Assembly: GCA_963841845.1 (NCBI GenBank)
Contig: CAWJEG010000007.1
Location: forward strand, 62,001 to 126,000
Source: CAVVGZ01 sp963841845
Lineage (GTDB): Bacteria; Chloroflexota; Anaerolineae; Anaerolineales; Anaerolineaceae
DNA: 64,000 nt
Reading direction: 5' to 3'
A program made the translations under genes and the position numbers. Within the stretch, counting starts at the first letter, position 1. Every line of letters begins with the position of its first letter. This document shows positions 46,865 to 55,325 of the stretch, piece after piece. The notes below the pieces were generated by a model. That model saw nothing but the letters and a program-made list of their open reading frames with translations. It was not told where the DNA came from and did not search any database.

Positions 46865-48040
46865 ATGATGGATCACAAAATCGTATTCAACAAAATTGAA
46901 AAAGCTCTTAATGCAAGCCCTTATGATGCATTGATCATCACGGGTGTTGATAATCTCTTGTATTTTTCCGGCACCTCGCTGCAAAACCTTTACAGCCAGA
47001 AAAACCAACCCATCTACCTCTTTTGGAAAAAAGGTTCCCAACCCATTTGTATTTGCCCGGTTTTATGGGAGAGCACCCTCCGGGAAATCAGCAGCATCAT
47101 GCATTTCCAACCCTACTCCCTGTCTGCTGATAATCATCAGGCAGTGATAACCATCCTGGTAAATTTGATCAACCAGGAAACCGGTCCAGGGTCAACCATT
47201 GGAATAGACATGGAACGCATCGATTCCGCCGCATTCAGGATTCTCAATGAGTGGGTGGATCAGCGCAAGTTTTCTCCAGCTGATTCCTGGATAAAAACAC
47301 TGCGCATGGTGAAAACATCGGAAGAAGTTGAACTGTTAAAAACAATTGCCGCCAGAACCGAGCACGGGATTTCCGGATCATCCCATCATCTCTCCACCCT
47401 GGGCGGGAAAACCGAAAAATTCCAATCGGAGGATGTCCGTGTGCACTGCATGGAGAGGGAGATGGACACAACCGGCTATCACTGCCTTTCGCTGGTGGCC
47501 TCCGGAGAACATGCCAAAAAAATGTGGCCGATAGCTCCCCGATTTGGTTTAGGACGCAATAAAAACATCAATGCCGGCGATATTGTTCGGATTGAAATGC
47601 GGGCTGTACTGGATGGGTACTGGTCTAATGTCGCTAAAATCTTGATTAAAGGTGACTATACGCCTGCCCTCAAGGATAAATATCAGCAATTGGTACAGAT
47701 CCGTGATTTTGCGGTGAAGTCTCTAAAACCTGGCATCACCTGTTCTCAGGCAGCTCATGCTGTTGCCGCTGAAGCCAAAAGGCTGGATGTGGTATTGTTG
47801 GAAGGTACTCCCATCGGACACAGCGTTGGTGTCACCCCGCGTGAAGCACCCTACCTGGTGGACGGTGACAATACAGTCATCACACAGGATATGTGGTTCG
47901 CCATAGATATTGGGATGCGTCTGGAAACTGGCGAAATCTTCCGCCTTAAGGATATGGTTTGGGTTAAAGAGGATGGCGCAGAGATAATCGGGTGGTACCA
48001 GAATTGGAACCATCCATATATTACCGCTTTTACCTTCTAA
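46865..48040 (+). CDS. second M24 (pita-bread fold) family protein lacking metal ligands
   Basis: This is a 391-residue paralogue of the preceding gene. By alignment to PepP the ligand positions are E244, N255, H319, D348 and K362. Glu at the first site resembles creatinase, which is metal-free. The catalytic-type His region (P-I-G-H-S-V-G) is kept. An AAGGAG site precedes tandem ATGs at 46865 and 46868. The two proteins may form a heterodimer, since M24 proteins usually dimerise, or act on successive intermediates. A terminator follows at 48116, facing the minus-strand GntR gene. Confidence 0.8.
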   Translation: MMDHKIVFNKIEKALNASPYDALIITGVDNLLYFSGTSLQNLYSQKNQPIYLFWKKGSQPICICPVLWESTLREISSIMHFQPYSLSADNHQAVITILVNLINQETGPGSTIGIDMERIDSAAFRILNEWVDQRKFSPADSWIKTLRMVKTSEEVELLKTIAARTEHGISGSSHHLSTLGGKTEKFQSEDVRVHCMEREMDTTGYHCLSLVASGEHAKKMWPIAPRFGLGRNKNINAGDIVRIEMRAVLDGYWSNVAKILIKGDYTPALKDKYQQLVQIRDFAVKSLKPGITCSQAAHAVAAEAKRLDVVLLEGTPIGHSVGVTPREAPYLVDGDNTVITQDMWFAIDIGMRLETGEIFRLKDMVWVKEDGAEIIGWYQNWNHPYITAFTF

Positions 48041-48115
48041 TCATGATAATTTGGCGGCAAACCACAATTGCAGATATAAAGATAACCTGATTAATTAATC
48101 ATACCTGAAACCAAA

Positions 48116-48153
48116 AAATCTCCCCCTAAGATAATCTTGATTGGGGGAGATTT
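48116..48153. terminator. bidirectional-type terminator hairpin
   Basis: AAATCTCCCCC (48116-48126) pairs perfectly with GGGGGAGATTT (48143-48153). Flanking CCAAA/TTTGG can extend the stem. It lies between convergent genes (M24 on plus, GntR on minus). The tails are T-rich on the plus side, and T-rich on the minus side from the A-run at 48113-48118. Confidence 0.75.
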
Positions 48154-48197
48154 CTGTTTGGTTTAGAGGACCAGTAAATAATAACTTCAAATAAGTG

Positions 48198-48929
48198 TCA
48201 TTCAACCAAAGTGGGTGAATTCTGCATGTGGACTTCCGTGAAACTTTTCGCGGCCCGCTGCATCGCATCCGATAGATGATCGCTGAGAACATTTTCTGCC
48301 AGGATGGTTTTCCCATCCTTTATGGCATCCAGTATATCCTGGTGCCATTTAACGGTTTGGTTGGGCAACCCGTAATGAGTTCGACTGGTCATGCTGATTA
48401 ATAACATGGTCTGCATGCGCATACTATTCCAGGCGCTATACAACCGGCTGTGATTTGCCTTTAAACAAATTTTTTCATGGAATGATAAATCTAAACGAAT
48501 AATCGCTTCCGGATCATCCTGGCGGATCATTGCTTCTCCTAGACCATCAACTATTGCCTGCATATCCTGTAGATCAACCTCCCGTAGGTGTTCTGCAGCA
48601 AGACGTAACGCCTCGACCTCCAACAGCAGCCGTAAGGTATATATTTCTTCAATATCCTTGGGCGTGAAATCTATAACAAAACTTCCCCGGCGGGGGATGT
48701 TCATCACCAGCCCAACTCGCTCTAAGGCAGAGAGCACCTCCCGCACGGGTGCCCGGCTTACCCCAATTTCGCTGGCAATGGTGGATTCCACCAGTCGTTC
48801 ACCTGGTTTGAAACGTCCTTGAAGGATCGCCCGGCGAATCTCTTCCTCTATATGATTGCGCAGGTTAACAGCTGCAATTGGTCTCATCCGGCTTGCTTCA
48901 TCTAGAGCATTATTTTCCCCGATTATCAT
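48198..48929 (-). CDS. GntR family transcriptional regulator, FadR subfamily (FCD domain)
   Basis: This is a 243-residue repressor-like protein. The N-terminal winged helix-turn-helix shows I-R-R-A-I-L-Q-G-R-F-K-P-G-E-R-L and A-S-E-I-G-V-S-R-A-P-V-R-E-V-L. The C-terminal all-helical FCD domain has F-H-E-K-I and H-Q-D-I-L-D-A-I, whose His residues bind metal and a carboxylate effector in relatives. GTG/ATG choices exist upstream; ATG 48929 has GAGGG 7 bases upstream. It is the last gene after the MFS gene. A TTGT-N2-ACAA palindrome of the kind used by this subfamily lies at 52214-52225 in front of the racemase-like gene and is the best candidate operator. Confidence 0.9.
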   Translation of the reverse strand: MIIGENNALDEASRMRPIAAVNLRNHIEEEIRRAILQGRFKPGERLVESTIASEIGVSRAPVREVLSALERVGLVMNIPRRGSFVIDFTPKDIEEIYTLRLLLEVEALRLAAEHLREVDLQDMQAIVDGLGEAMIRQDDPEAIIRLDLSFHEKICLKANHSRLYSAWNSMRMQTMLLISMTSRTHYGLPNQTVKWHQDILDAIKDGKTILAENVLSDHLSDAMQRAAKSFTEVHMQNSPTLVE

Positions 48930-48992
48930 TGTTATCCCTCTAATAACCAAAACATATAAATAAATATTAAAAAATATACAAACCGAAATTGA

Positions 48993-50246
48993 TCACAGCA
49001 ATTCTGTTGTATCCAGTTTCCTTGTTCTTACAAAAAAATGACGGGGCTTAATTTGTTGAAACACCAGTAATGTGATCAGGAACAGCACAAAAAATACTAC
49101 TCCCAGCAGGATAAACGCATTGGATACAATCATCATACTTGCAGCCAGTCCAGCTAAATACGGGCCGCCAATTTGACCAAACGTCATGGATAAACGGTAA
49201 TGGCTGACCCGGCGGGTGATCGCCGGAGATTGCGTATGTCCTTCTATTGCTGATGTCAGGGATGCCACGCGGACACCCCCGAAAGATGTACCAAAAAGTC
49301 CGGCAACAATAAAGGCCAGCGTACCCATTCCGGAAAACGGGAATAGGATTATGAAGACAATCATCCCCAGGATACTGATATTAGATACCCTGTTTGGCGC
49401 CATTTTATTAAGCATGAATCCAGTCAACGGCCGGCTGGCCGCAGCCATAAACATTTTAAACCCGGCTATGGCCCCTACAGTAGCCATAGCCATACCAGCC
49501 CGCATTCCATAGATTGGAAGCAGCGTATCAAAAACACTCATCAGGGCAGACATGATCAGCGCCATTGCGATCCCAAACTTCCAGAGCGGGAGTTTCTGAT
49601 TTTTCTCGTCTGTAAGGACTTCATCTTCATTTATTGGCTCTTCTGCCAACGGCGGCACCACAGCTTTATCCCCCATGAAAGCAACCAGGAACACTGCGGC
49701 AATGATGAAGACACCCGAAAATACAAACGCAGCTGAATATCCATACTGGTCAATCACCTTACCTACCAGGTATGCTCCGACCGCATTTCCACCAGCCACA
49801 AGCGCTGTATAAATTCCAATTGATAATGCTGGGCGGACGTCTTTTGGGCGCCGTTGGATGGCAGATGAGTAAAGCACAACCAGGATGATCCCCAATCCTA
49901 TTCCAAACAGGCTCATGGCAATCCAAAGCAGCAGCCCGGTATTCAATGTTGCCAGTAGAAAAACTCCAAGGCTCTGGGTGACGATTGCCAATATGACAAT
50001 CACCCTGAAATGGGTTCCGCGGTAATATTTGCCTATCAGAAATACAGCAACTGCCTGGATGCCCGAAAAGAAAGACATCACCAGGCCAATCCGGTTAACT
50101 GGCATATGAACAGATTCTAGAAAGGAAACGATCAATAACAGGAATGCACCTGTACCAACAGCCAGGGTAAAAATACTGCTTAAGGAGAGTAGGAATTCTC
50201 TCCATTGAGATGCATCATGATAGGTTTCCTGTGGCTGGCTAATCAT
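48993..50246 (-). CDS. major facilitator superfamily transporter
   Basis: This is a 417-residue membrane protein with about 12 helices. A long charged central loop lies around residues 190-215 (E-E-P-I-N-E-D-E-V-L). The A-motif-like loop after helix 2 is weak. Monocarboxylate-porter or nitrate-type relatives are possible, but no motif fixes the substrate. It lies between a two-module VOC protein and the GntR regulator on the minus strand, in the transcript started at the 52231-52259 promoter. It probably carries a substrate or product of the catabolic region, complementing the ABC importer. Confidence 0.8.
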   Translation of the reverse strand: MISQPQETYHDASQWREFLLSLSSIFTLAVGTGAFLLLIVSFLESVHMPVNRIGLVMSFFSGIQAVAVFLIGKYYRGTHFRVIVILAIVTQSLGVFLLATLNTGLLLWIAMSLFGIGLGIILVVLYSSAIQRRPKDVRPALSIGIYTALVAGGNAVGAYLVGKVIDQYGYSAAFVFSGVFIIAAVFLVAFMGDKAVVPPLAEEPINEDEVLTDEKNQKLPLWKFGIAMALIMSALMSVFDTLLPIYGMRAGMAMATVGAIAGFKMFMAAASRPLTGFMLNKMAPNRVSNISILGMIVFIILFPFSGMGTLAFIVAGLFGTSFGGVRVASLTSAIEGHTQSPAITRRVSHYRLSMTFGQIGGPYLAGLAASMMIVSNAFILLGVVFFVLFLITLLVFQQIKPRHFFVRTRKLDTTELL

Positions 50247-50296
50247 TTAACCCTATGCGCCCTTGCCCAAATTGTTGCCCGGTTTAATAACCCAAA

Positions 50297-50356
50297 CTCC
50301 TCTCATACTTCTGCAAGCCAGCCAGAAGACCGGCTTGCAGAAGCGTTGGAGAGGAG
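50297..50356 (-). repeat. nested inverted repeats in the VOC-MFS intercistronic gap
   Basis: A perfect 12-bp inner stem (CTTCTGCAAGCC 50308-50319 with GGCTTGCAGAAG 50332-50343) sits inside a perfect 8-bp outer stem (CTCCTCTC 50297-50304 with GAGAGGAG 50349-50356). There is no T-run. It may be an mRNA processing or stability element between the VOC and MFS genes. Confidence 0.5.
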
Positions 50357-50416
50357 GAGATATGTAATTCCTAACAAAAAAATTGTGGAAAGATCCTATG
50401 CCCTTAACCGCCCAGG

Positions 50417-51295
50417 CTAACCGCGATATCCCCGGCTGGTTGCATATGGCTCTATTAATTCCACGGTAACACCATGGTTATATTCTGGGTAAACAAATGC
50501 TTCAAAACCATCCTCCCGGTCAAGATAAATCTTGTTTTGGTAGAGAGGGACACCGGCCGCTTGAACACGTTTAACAGCTTCACGGATATCGGCAAACTCA
50601 AAGCACAGATGTTCCAGGCCTTCTCCGTGTTTTTGCATAAACTGGTAAACCCGGTTTTCAGGATCCTGCGTTTCTACCAGATGAAACCAAAGGCGGTCAT
50701 TACCGGGTTCAATCATCATATCTTTCTGGGTGCCATAATGTTGGTCAGTGCGCAGAGCATTGGCTTTAACACCAAAAAGCATTTCAAACCGTTCTGCAGC
50801 CCTGGCAACATTATTGACAGCCACCCCGATATGCTGCAAGCCCAACAAATTGGGATTGGATACTTTTTCAGGTTCCCAAAAATAGCTGGTGGTATGCGGC
50901 TGGATCAGCTCCACTGTAAAGCCGATTCCATCATCTGGATATACAAAAGCCTCAAATCCATCTGCTGCTTTAAAAATTGTATCCTGGTAAAGCGGGACAC
51001 CAATCTTCCGCAAGTGCTCAACATCCCCTTCAATATCATTTGTTTCAAGACATACATGCTCAAGGGATTCTCCGTGCTTCTTCAAAAATTGATTTACCCT
51101 CGATTCAGGATTCCAGTTCTGAACAAGATGCAGCCAGCAGCCATTCGGCAGCATCAGGCGTGCATCCAGCTGAAACCCTTTCCCCTGGTCATTACGGAAA
51201 TCGACAGCCTTCATCCCAAAGAGCTTGTCGTATGTATCACAGGCTTTATGTAAATCATCAACAACCAAACCAAGATGATGTAAACGAGTAATCAT
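50417..51295 (-). CDS. two-module VOC superfamily protein
   Basis: This is a 292-residue protein with two tandem VOC modules of about 140 residues each. Each module has an entry motif (H-H-L-G-L-V-V-D-D and Q-H-I-G-V-A-V-N-N), an E-H-[VL]-C-[LF]-E strand, and an end of the form F-T-V-E-L-I-Q-P or V-T-V-E-L-I-E-P. His and Glu at these sites are the common metal ligands. Such architecture is found in dioxygenases, epimerases and lyases of the methylmalonyl-CoA-epimerase-like group. A GGAGGA ribosome site precedes the ATG. It follows the racemase-like gene and likely processes an intermediate; the exact reaction is unknown. Confidence 0.8.
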   Translation of the reverse strand: MITRLHHLGLVVDDLHKACDTYDKLFGMKAVDFRNDQGKGFQLDARLMLPNGCWLHLVQNWNPESRVNQFLKKHGESLEHVCLETNDIEGDVEHLRKIGVPLYQDTIFKAADGFEAFVYPDDGIGFTVELIQPHTTSYFWEPEKVSNPNLLGLQHIGVAVNNVARAAERFEMLFGVKANALRTDQHYGTQKDMMIEPGNDRLWFHLVETQDPENRVYQFMQKHGEGLEHLCFEFADIREAVKRVQAAGVPLYQNKIYLDREDGFEAFVYPEYNHGVTVELIEPYATSRGYRG

Positions 51296-51349
51296 AGTCC
51301 TCCTCCAATTTTCATTTCAGAAATTTCAATTCGATATATTTTTCCCAAC

Positions 51350-52057
51350 CTAGTTTATTTTCTGTGGTGCAGGCCTGGCATATAATCCAATTTTAGACAG
51401 AGATACCCGGATATCTGTTAGCCCCTCTACTACCTTATAGGTTGCTGCAATGGGGTCAATCACCGGAATACCTAATTCTTTCTCCAAATCATCAGAATAT
51501 CCTGCCATGGATGCACATCCCATGATAATGACTTCAGCTCCATCCTCTTCAATCATTTTACGTGCCAGTGCCATCCCAATTTCCTTGACCTTTTCGGGTT
51601 TTTCAGCAATTTCCACAACACCCATCCCCAGGGCTCGTACGGAGGCAAACCGGCTTTCCAGACCATATTTCCGGACATGCTGTTTCTTGGAGGAGGTTTT
51701 ATGGGGTTTTTCTGTAAGAATACTGAATTTGTGGCCAAGTAGGAGGGCCACAGAAAAGGAGGTCTCTTCAATCCCATAAACTGGGACACTGGATATCTCT
51801 TTTAAAGCTTCCAGGCCGGGATCACAAAAAGCAGCCAGGATGATGGCGTCATAACCATCTTCGTTGGCTTTTTTTACTGCCTGGATGGTATAAGGTGTCG
51901 CCAGGGATTCATCATAATAAGATTCCAGGGATTCTGGACCATGCTCAATCTGGATAACATCAGCTTGAACATCAGGCCGGGCAATCTGGCGTATTTTTTT
52001 TGCCACTTTCTCGGTCACAAGAGCAGATGTATTTGGGTTAATAATAAGTATTTTCAT
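51350..52057 (-). CDS. Asp/Glu/hydantoin racemase family protein
   Basis: This is a 235-residue cofactor-independent racemase-like protein. It opens I-L-I-I-N-P-N-T-S, the signature start of hydantoin racemases. It keeps both catalytic cysteines: C78 in A-A-F-C-D-P and C181 in M-G-C-A-S-M. This favours a two-base racemase over a one-Cys decarboxylase. The ATG at 52057 is preferred to one at 52087 since it gives the family N-terminus. A perfect promoter and palindrome lie 157-202 bases upstream. Relatives also include EutA of ectoine catabolism. It is the first gene of a racemase-VOC-MFS-GntR run. Confidence 0.85.
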   Translation of the reverse strand: MKILIINPNTSALVTEKVAKKIRQIARPDVQADVIQIEHGPESLESYYDESLATPYTIQAVKKANEDGYDAIILAAFCDPGLEALKEISSVPVYGIEETSFSVALLLGHKFSILTEKPHKTSSKKQHVRKYGLESRFASVRALGMGVVEIAEKPEKVKEIGMALARKMIEEDGAEVIIMGCASMAGYSDDLEKELGIPVIDPIAATYKVVEGLTDIRVSLSKIGLYARPAPQKIN

Positions 52058-52213
52058 ACAAAGACCTTCCTTTCCCTTTTCATACAATCCCTAACCGCCG
52101 GTGCCAGACATATTAAAATGGAGGAACTCCCGGGTAATCCAACGAATGGAACCAGACAAAAATGTTTTGTCGCCATTATGGTTGTTATTTTGTCAAAATC
52201 CCCGATATTGCAG

Positions 52214-52225
52214 ATTGTCTACAAT
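52214..52225. promoter_or_regulatory. putative GntR/FCD operator
   Basis: ATTGTCTACAAT is a perfect inverted repeat (ATTGT, two bases, ACAAT) located 6 bases downstream of the -10 box, so over the expected start site. TTGT-N2-3-ACAA half-sites are typical for FadR-subfamily regulators, and such a gene ends this transcript. Regulation by that protein is inferred. Confidence 0.55.
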
Positions 52226-52230
52226 ATACA

Positions 52231-52259
52231 ATTATAGATTTCTCCTTAGGCTTTGTCAA
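52231..52259 (-). promoter_or_regulatory. consensus sigma-70-type promoter of the racemase-VOC-MFS-GntR run
   Basis: On the minus strand TTGACA (52259-52254) and TATAAT (52236-52231) are separated by exactly 17 bases. It starts about 19 bases beyond the stop of the Gfo/Idh gene and about 170 bases before the racemase ATG, leaving a long leader. Confidence 0.8.
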
Positions 52260-52277
52260 GAAGAATATCGTTTAACT

Positions 52278-53303
52278 TTAGAGGACACTCGCTATCCGAA
52301 CAGGCCTGCCAACCTCGGCGGATTGGTAGAATGCCGTCATGATGGCCTGGGCTCTCAATCCGTCCTCACCGCCAATCCAGGGCTGCCGGTCTTCTCTGAT
52401 TGCACCAATCATGTCCAGTGCTTGGGGAATAAACGGATCATCCCTGGAAATGTTCACCTGGTATGAGTGGTCTTCATCATTGAACATTAGATATTCCCTC
52501 ATTCGCATGCGTAGACAGGCCTTACTGCCATAGATTTCAGTGAGCCTTGTAACTGGGGAAACCTGGTATGGCGGTTGGTTGCCAATCAGGCTGCCAATTC
52601 CTCCATTAGCGAAAATTATTGTTCCGATAAAGGCATCTTCCACATCCGATCCTTGATATCTTGATAAGGAACGTGCATACACCTCGTCGACATCACTGTT
52701 CATCAGCCAGCACTGCCAGTCAATGCTGTGAATACCACTGTAAGAGATAATCCCCCCACCGGAAAATCTTTTTTGCCAAACCCAATCCGGAATATGCCTG
52801 CCGCCAGGATTACCAAATATATCCGTAATCATCCCGGGGATTCCCACATCACCGCTGTTGATGGTCTTATACGCCATCTGAAGTTCCTGCCGGTAGCGGT
52901 GTACAAATCCTACCGCCAGCTTGGAGCCTGCCTGCTTGCATACCTCAACGATAGCCCGGGCACCTTCCATCGTATCTGCCAGCGGTTTCTCCATCAGCAC
53001 ATGGCAGCCAGCTTTTACAGCCGCTTCACCTTGTTCACGATGCAAATAATGAGGAGTGCATATTACTGCCAGGTCAGGTTTCAGTGCCAGGAGATCTTGA
53101 TAATCGCTAAATGGGCGGGTATTTAATGCCTCTGCAACCTGGTCGGCCTTATGCCTGTCAATATCTGCTACCCCCAGGAGTTTTACATCACTACCTAAAC
53201 TGGCAAATACTTCAGCATGCTTACGGCCAATTCGACCTACCCCAATGACAGCTACATTAATTTGCTTGTTTTCACCAGCACCTGTTTTCATTTTTTCAAC
53301 CAT
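52278..53303 (-). CDS. Gfo/Idh/MocA family NAD(P)-dependent oxidoreductase
   Basis: This is a 341-residue protein. The N-terminal Rossmann fold has V-A-V-I-G-V-G-R-I-G-R-K-H. The E-K-P motif appears as M-E-K-P-L-A-D-T, with C-T-P-H-Y-L-H before it. The C-terminal half has the open beta-sheet with H-S-I-D-W. Members oxidise or reduce a hydroxyl on polyols, sugars or amino sugars. A second in-frame ATG at 53291 is possible. It is the last gene before the racemase promoter; a 13-bp hairpin precedes its start, behind the M14 gene. Confidence 0.88.
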   Translation of the reverse strand: MVEKMKTGAGENKQINVAVIGVGRIGRKHAEVFASLGSDVKLLGVADIDRHKADQVAEALNTRPFSDYQDLLALKPDLAVICTPHYLHREQGEAAVKAGCHVLMEKPLADTMEGARAIVEVCKQAGSKLAVGFVHRYRQELQMAYKTINSGDVGIPGMITDIFGNPGGRHIPDWVWQKRFSGGGIISYSGIHSIDWQCWLMNSDVDEVYARSLSRYQGSDVEDAFIGTIIFANGGIGSLIGNQPPYQVSPVTRLTEIYGSKACLRMRMREYLMFNDEDHSYQVNISRDDPFIPQALDMIGAIREDRQPWIGGEDGLRAQAIMTAFYQSAEVGRPVRIASVL

Positions 53304-53320
53304 TCCATACCGGTAGATTT

Positions 53321-53350
53321 TTGGAGAAGGTGGTAAGCCACCTTCTCCAA
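53321..53350. repeat. 13-bp perfect hairpin between the M14 and Gfo/Idh genes
   Basis: TTGGAGAAGGTGG pairs with CCACCTTCTCCAA across a TAAG loop. On the minus (coding) strand no T-run follows, so a true terminator for the upstream gene is doubtful. It may reduce read-through or stabilise the upstream message. Confidence 0.5.
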
Positions 53351-53374
53351 ATTTTGTTTAGAAATATTCTTTAC

Positions 53375-54367
53375 CTAATTTTCTCGTACTTCGTCAATAA
53401 CACCGTAGAAGCAGCACCATTCACCTTCTATCACCATCGGCTTGGAGCGCAATCCGAAAACCTGGCCGTCTTCCGGAGCCAGCAGAACTTCCATTTCATC
53501 ACCAAGCAGGTTGTAGATCCGCCCCACTACGGTGCCTTTCTTCATTGGCTTACGCAGTTCAATGTCCTCACCAACGAACAAACCGGTGGCATTCGCCAGC
53601 AATGCAATCTGATGGCCGCGCAGGACCTTTTCCGGATATTTTGCCTCACCGGAAATGATGCCATAATGGCGCATGACATTCAGATAGGCATCTTTAATCC
53701 GCCGTCCGATATCCTGGAAATCGGTGGTCAGCATTCTGCACCACCCGCCAAGTTCGACGGTTAAAGCGCCCTTACCTAACTGACCCATTACACTGGCAGG
53801 GCTGCCAGGGCCAATACCGCTTTTCATGGAAAGGTCCCATTCAGGACCAAGCGCTCTGCCTAATTCCAGGGACTCTTTAGTCTCGGAAGCAAAATAGGCT
53901 GTATCAAGGTAGGAATGATCCCCGCCGGAGTGAATATTGAGATGCAGGTCACAGTGTTCTACCATGACTTTGTGATATGCCCAGGCGACCCTCTCGGAAG
54001 GATATCCATCCGGTTTTCCAGGGTAAATGCGGTTCATGTCATAACTGAATTTATCCCGTGGATCTCCGCGGGTACCGCCTACTAACGCTTCAATGTTGAT
54101 TGCCGGAACTAATACCACCAGGCCCTTCATTTTCTTGGGGTTCATTGCCGCCTCTTTCTGAAGCAGCATCATCGAATAGGCACCTTCCGGTTCATCGCCG
54201 TGCGAGGCCCCAGCGATCCATAAACGGGCTCCATCTTCTACTCCGCGGTAAACGATAATGGGTAATGCTCTGCGGTCGCCGTACATGTCTCCAGGTATGG
54301 GAATTTCTCCCCTTTTTACTTCTCCCGGATTGATCGTAACTGTACCGATTGTTAAAGGCTCACTCAT
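53375..54367 (-). CDS. M14 succinylglutamate desuccinylase/aspartoacylase-type deacylase
   Basis: This is a 330-residue zinc hydrolase that removes acyl groups from amino-acid derivatives. The zinc site is H56-x-x-E59 in S-H-G-D-E-P-E-G plus H146 in N-I-H-S-G-G. The general base is E205 in T-V-E-L-G-G. The N112-R113 pair (M-N-R-I-Y-P-G) would bind the substrate carboxylate. The C-terminal beta domain (V-L-R-G-H-Q and G-T-V-V-G-R-I) is typical. DoeB/EutE of ectoine catabolism, an N-acetyl-diaminobutyrate deacetylase, belongs to this family. An AAGGA site precedes the ATG. Neighbours are the DUF4438 pair and M24 protein, all in one direction. Confidence 0.88.
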   Translation of the reverse strand: MSEPLTIGTVTINPGEVKRGEIPIPGDMYGDRRALPIIVYRGVEDGARLWIAGASHGDEPEGAYSMMLLQKEAAMNPKKMKGLVVLVPAINIEALVGGTRGDPRDKFSYDMNRIYPGKPDGYPSERVAWAYHKVMVEHCDLHLNIHSGGDHSYLDTAYFASETKESLELGRALGPEWDLSMKSGIGPGSPASVMGQLGKGALTVELGGWCRMLTTDFQDIGRRIKDAYLNVMRHYGIISGEAKYPEKVLRGHQIALLANATGLFVGEDIELRKPMKKGTVVGRIYNLLGDEMEVLLAPEDGQVFGLRSKPMVIEGEWCCFYGVIDEVREN

Positions 54368-54432
54368 AATTTAAATCCTTTCTTATTGAATAGATTGATT
54401 TGCAATTGCATTCATTTGATGCAACGATTTAC

Positions 54433-55305
54433 CTATAATATCCCAAGATAATTTGCAATATTTGCCTCCTCTACAACCTTTGGTAGAATTTGTCCGGCGC
54501 TGCCGGTCATGATCACCGTGATGCCTGGACCAAATCCGCTGCGAACACTGGCCCCCTGGGATACAATCCCAATTGCAACAGAACCGCGTAAATATCCATG
54601 GGTATAGCGGCTGTCCCAATCCTGTACAGCTACCAGGTCCCCAAATCGGAGATTGTCCAATCTGGCTTCCTTGCAGATATCAGGGTCCGTCATCTGCAGG
54701 TTGATCACTTTATTTTCGCTTTGAAACCCAGATCCTGCTCCGACGATTTTGTTGGGAACCGTTGCAGTGACAGGTACAACCAGTCTGTCCTCCTGAATGA
54801 TGATATTCATCCGTCCCAGCAGATCTGGATCACAGCTCTTGATATCAATTGACGGGAAATCGGTAAAGCGTAAACCGACTCCAAATGCCTTTATTTGCAC
54901 TTTATCCCCGGGACACAGTTTCTCCAGGTCAGCCGGTTTGAAATAACAAACCACATGATCGGCAAAACGGCCGCTTTTTCCGGTTACTAAACCTTCAGCA
55001 CCAGATGCCATTCCGGTTACAATCCTGGCGGGATTCCCGATACAGGCATATACACTCAAAGCGTTGTGCGCCCCCGCATCATTATTCTTAATCGATACGC
55101 CTGCCTGGATGAGTTCTGCAGCCCAACCCACCGCCCGGTCGCCGATCTGTACGTTGTAAACCAGCCCGCCATATGCCGGAATCAACAAAGGTTCGCCATC
55201 GGCACTGATGATATACGGGCTGGCTGGCAGGGGAGGCATACTTGGATTTGCCACTTCTCCAATGACAGAGATTTTTACGAGCTTCTCAACATTTGTGCTT
55301 ATCAT
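54433..55305 (-). CDS. DUF4438 family protein, copy 1
   Basis: This is a 290-residue protein of a family with no known activity. Shared landmarks with the neighbouring copy are G-x-V-Y-N-V-x-[IV]-G-D, G-W, G-V-S, and G-N-x-A-x-[VI]-[TV]-[ST]-G. Also shared are G-[DR]-x-[IV]-x-I-K-[AT]-[FY]-G-x-G, and D-N-L-R-F-G-D-L-V-A-V near the end, then G-x-G-P-G. No catalytic motif is evident and there is no signal peptide. A longer frame to 55443 overlaps copy 2 and lacks family sequence, so ATG 55305 is used. The spacing to copy 2 is 20 bases. Two paralogues together imply a hetero-oligomer or duplicated steps. Confidence 0.8.
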   Translation of the reverse strand: MISTNVEKLVKISVIGEVANPSMPPLPASPYIISADGEPLLIPAYGGLVYNVQIGDRAVGWAAELIQAGVSIKNNDAGAHNALSVYACIGNPARIVTGMASGAEGLVTGKSGRFADHVVCYFKPADLEKLCPGDKVQIKAFGVGLRFTDFPSIDIKSCDPDLLGRMNIIIQEDRLVVPVTATVPNKIVGAGSGFQSENKVINLQMTDPDICKEARLDNLRFGDLVAVQDWDSRYTHGYLRGSVAIGIVSQGASVRSGFGPGITVIMTGSAGQILPKVVEEANIANYLGIL

Positions 55306-55325
55306 ATTCTGTCTTCTCCTGTCCG

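Noticed and set aside
53321..53350. Treating the 13-bp hairpin as a terminator of the M14 gene
   Set aside because: The bases following the stem on the coding strand are A-rich, not T-rich; the T-rich side is on the other strand where no gene ends.
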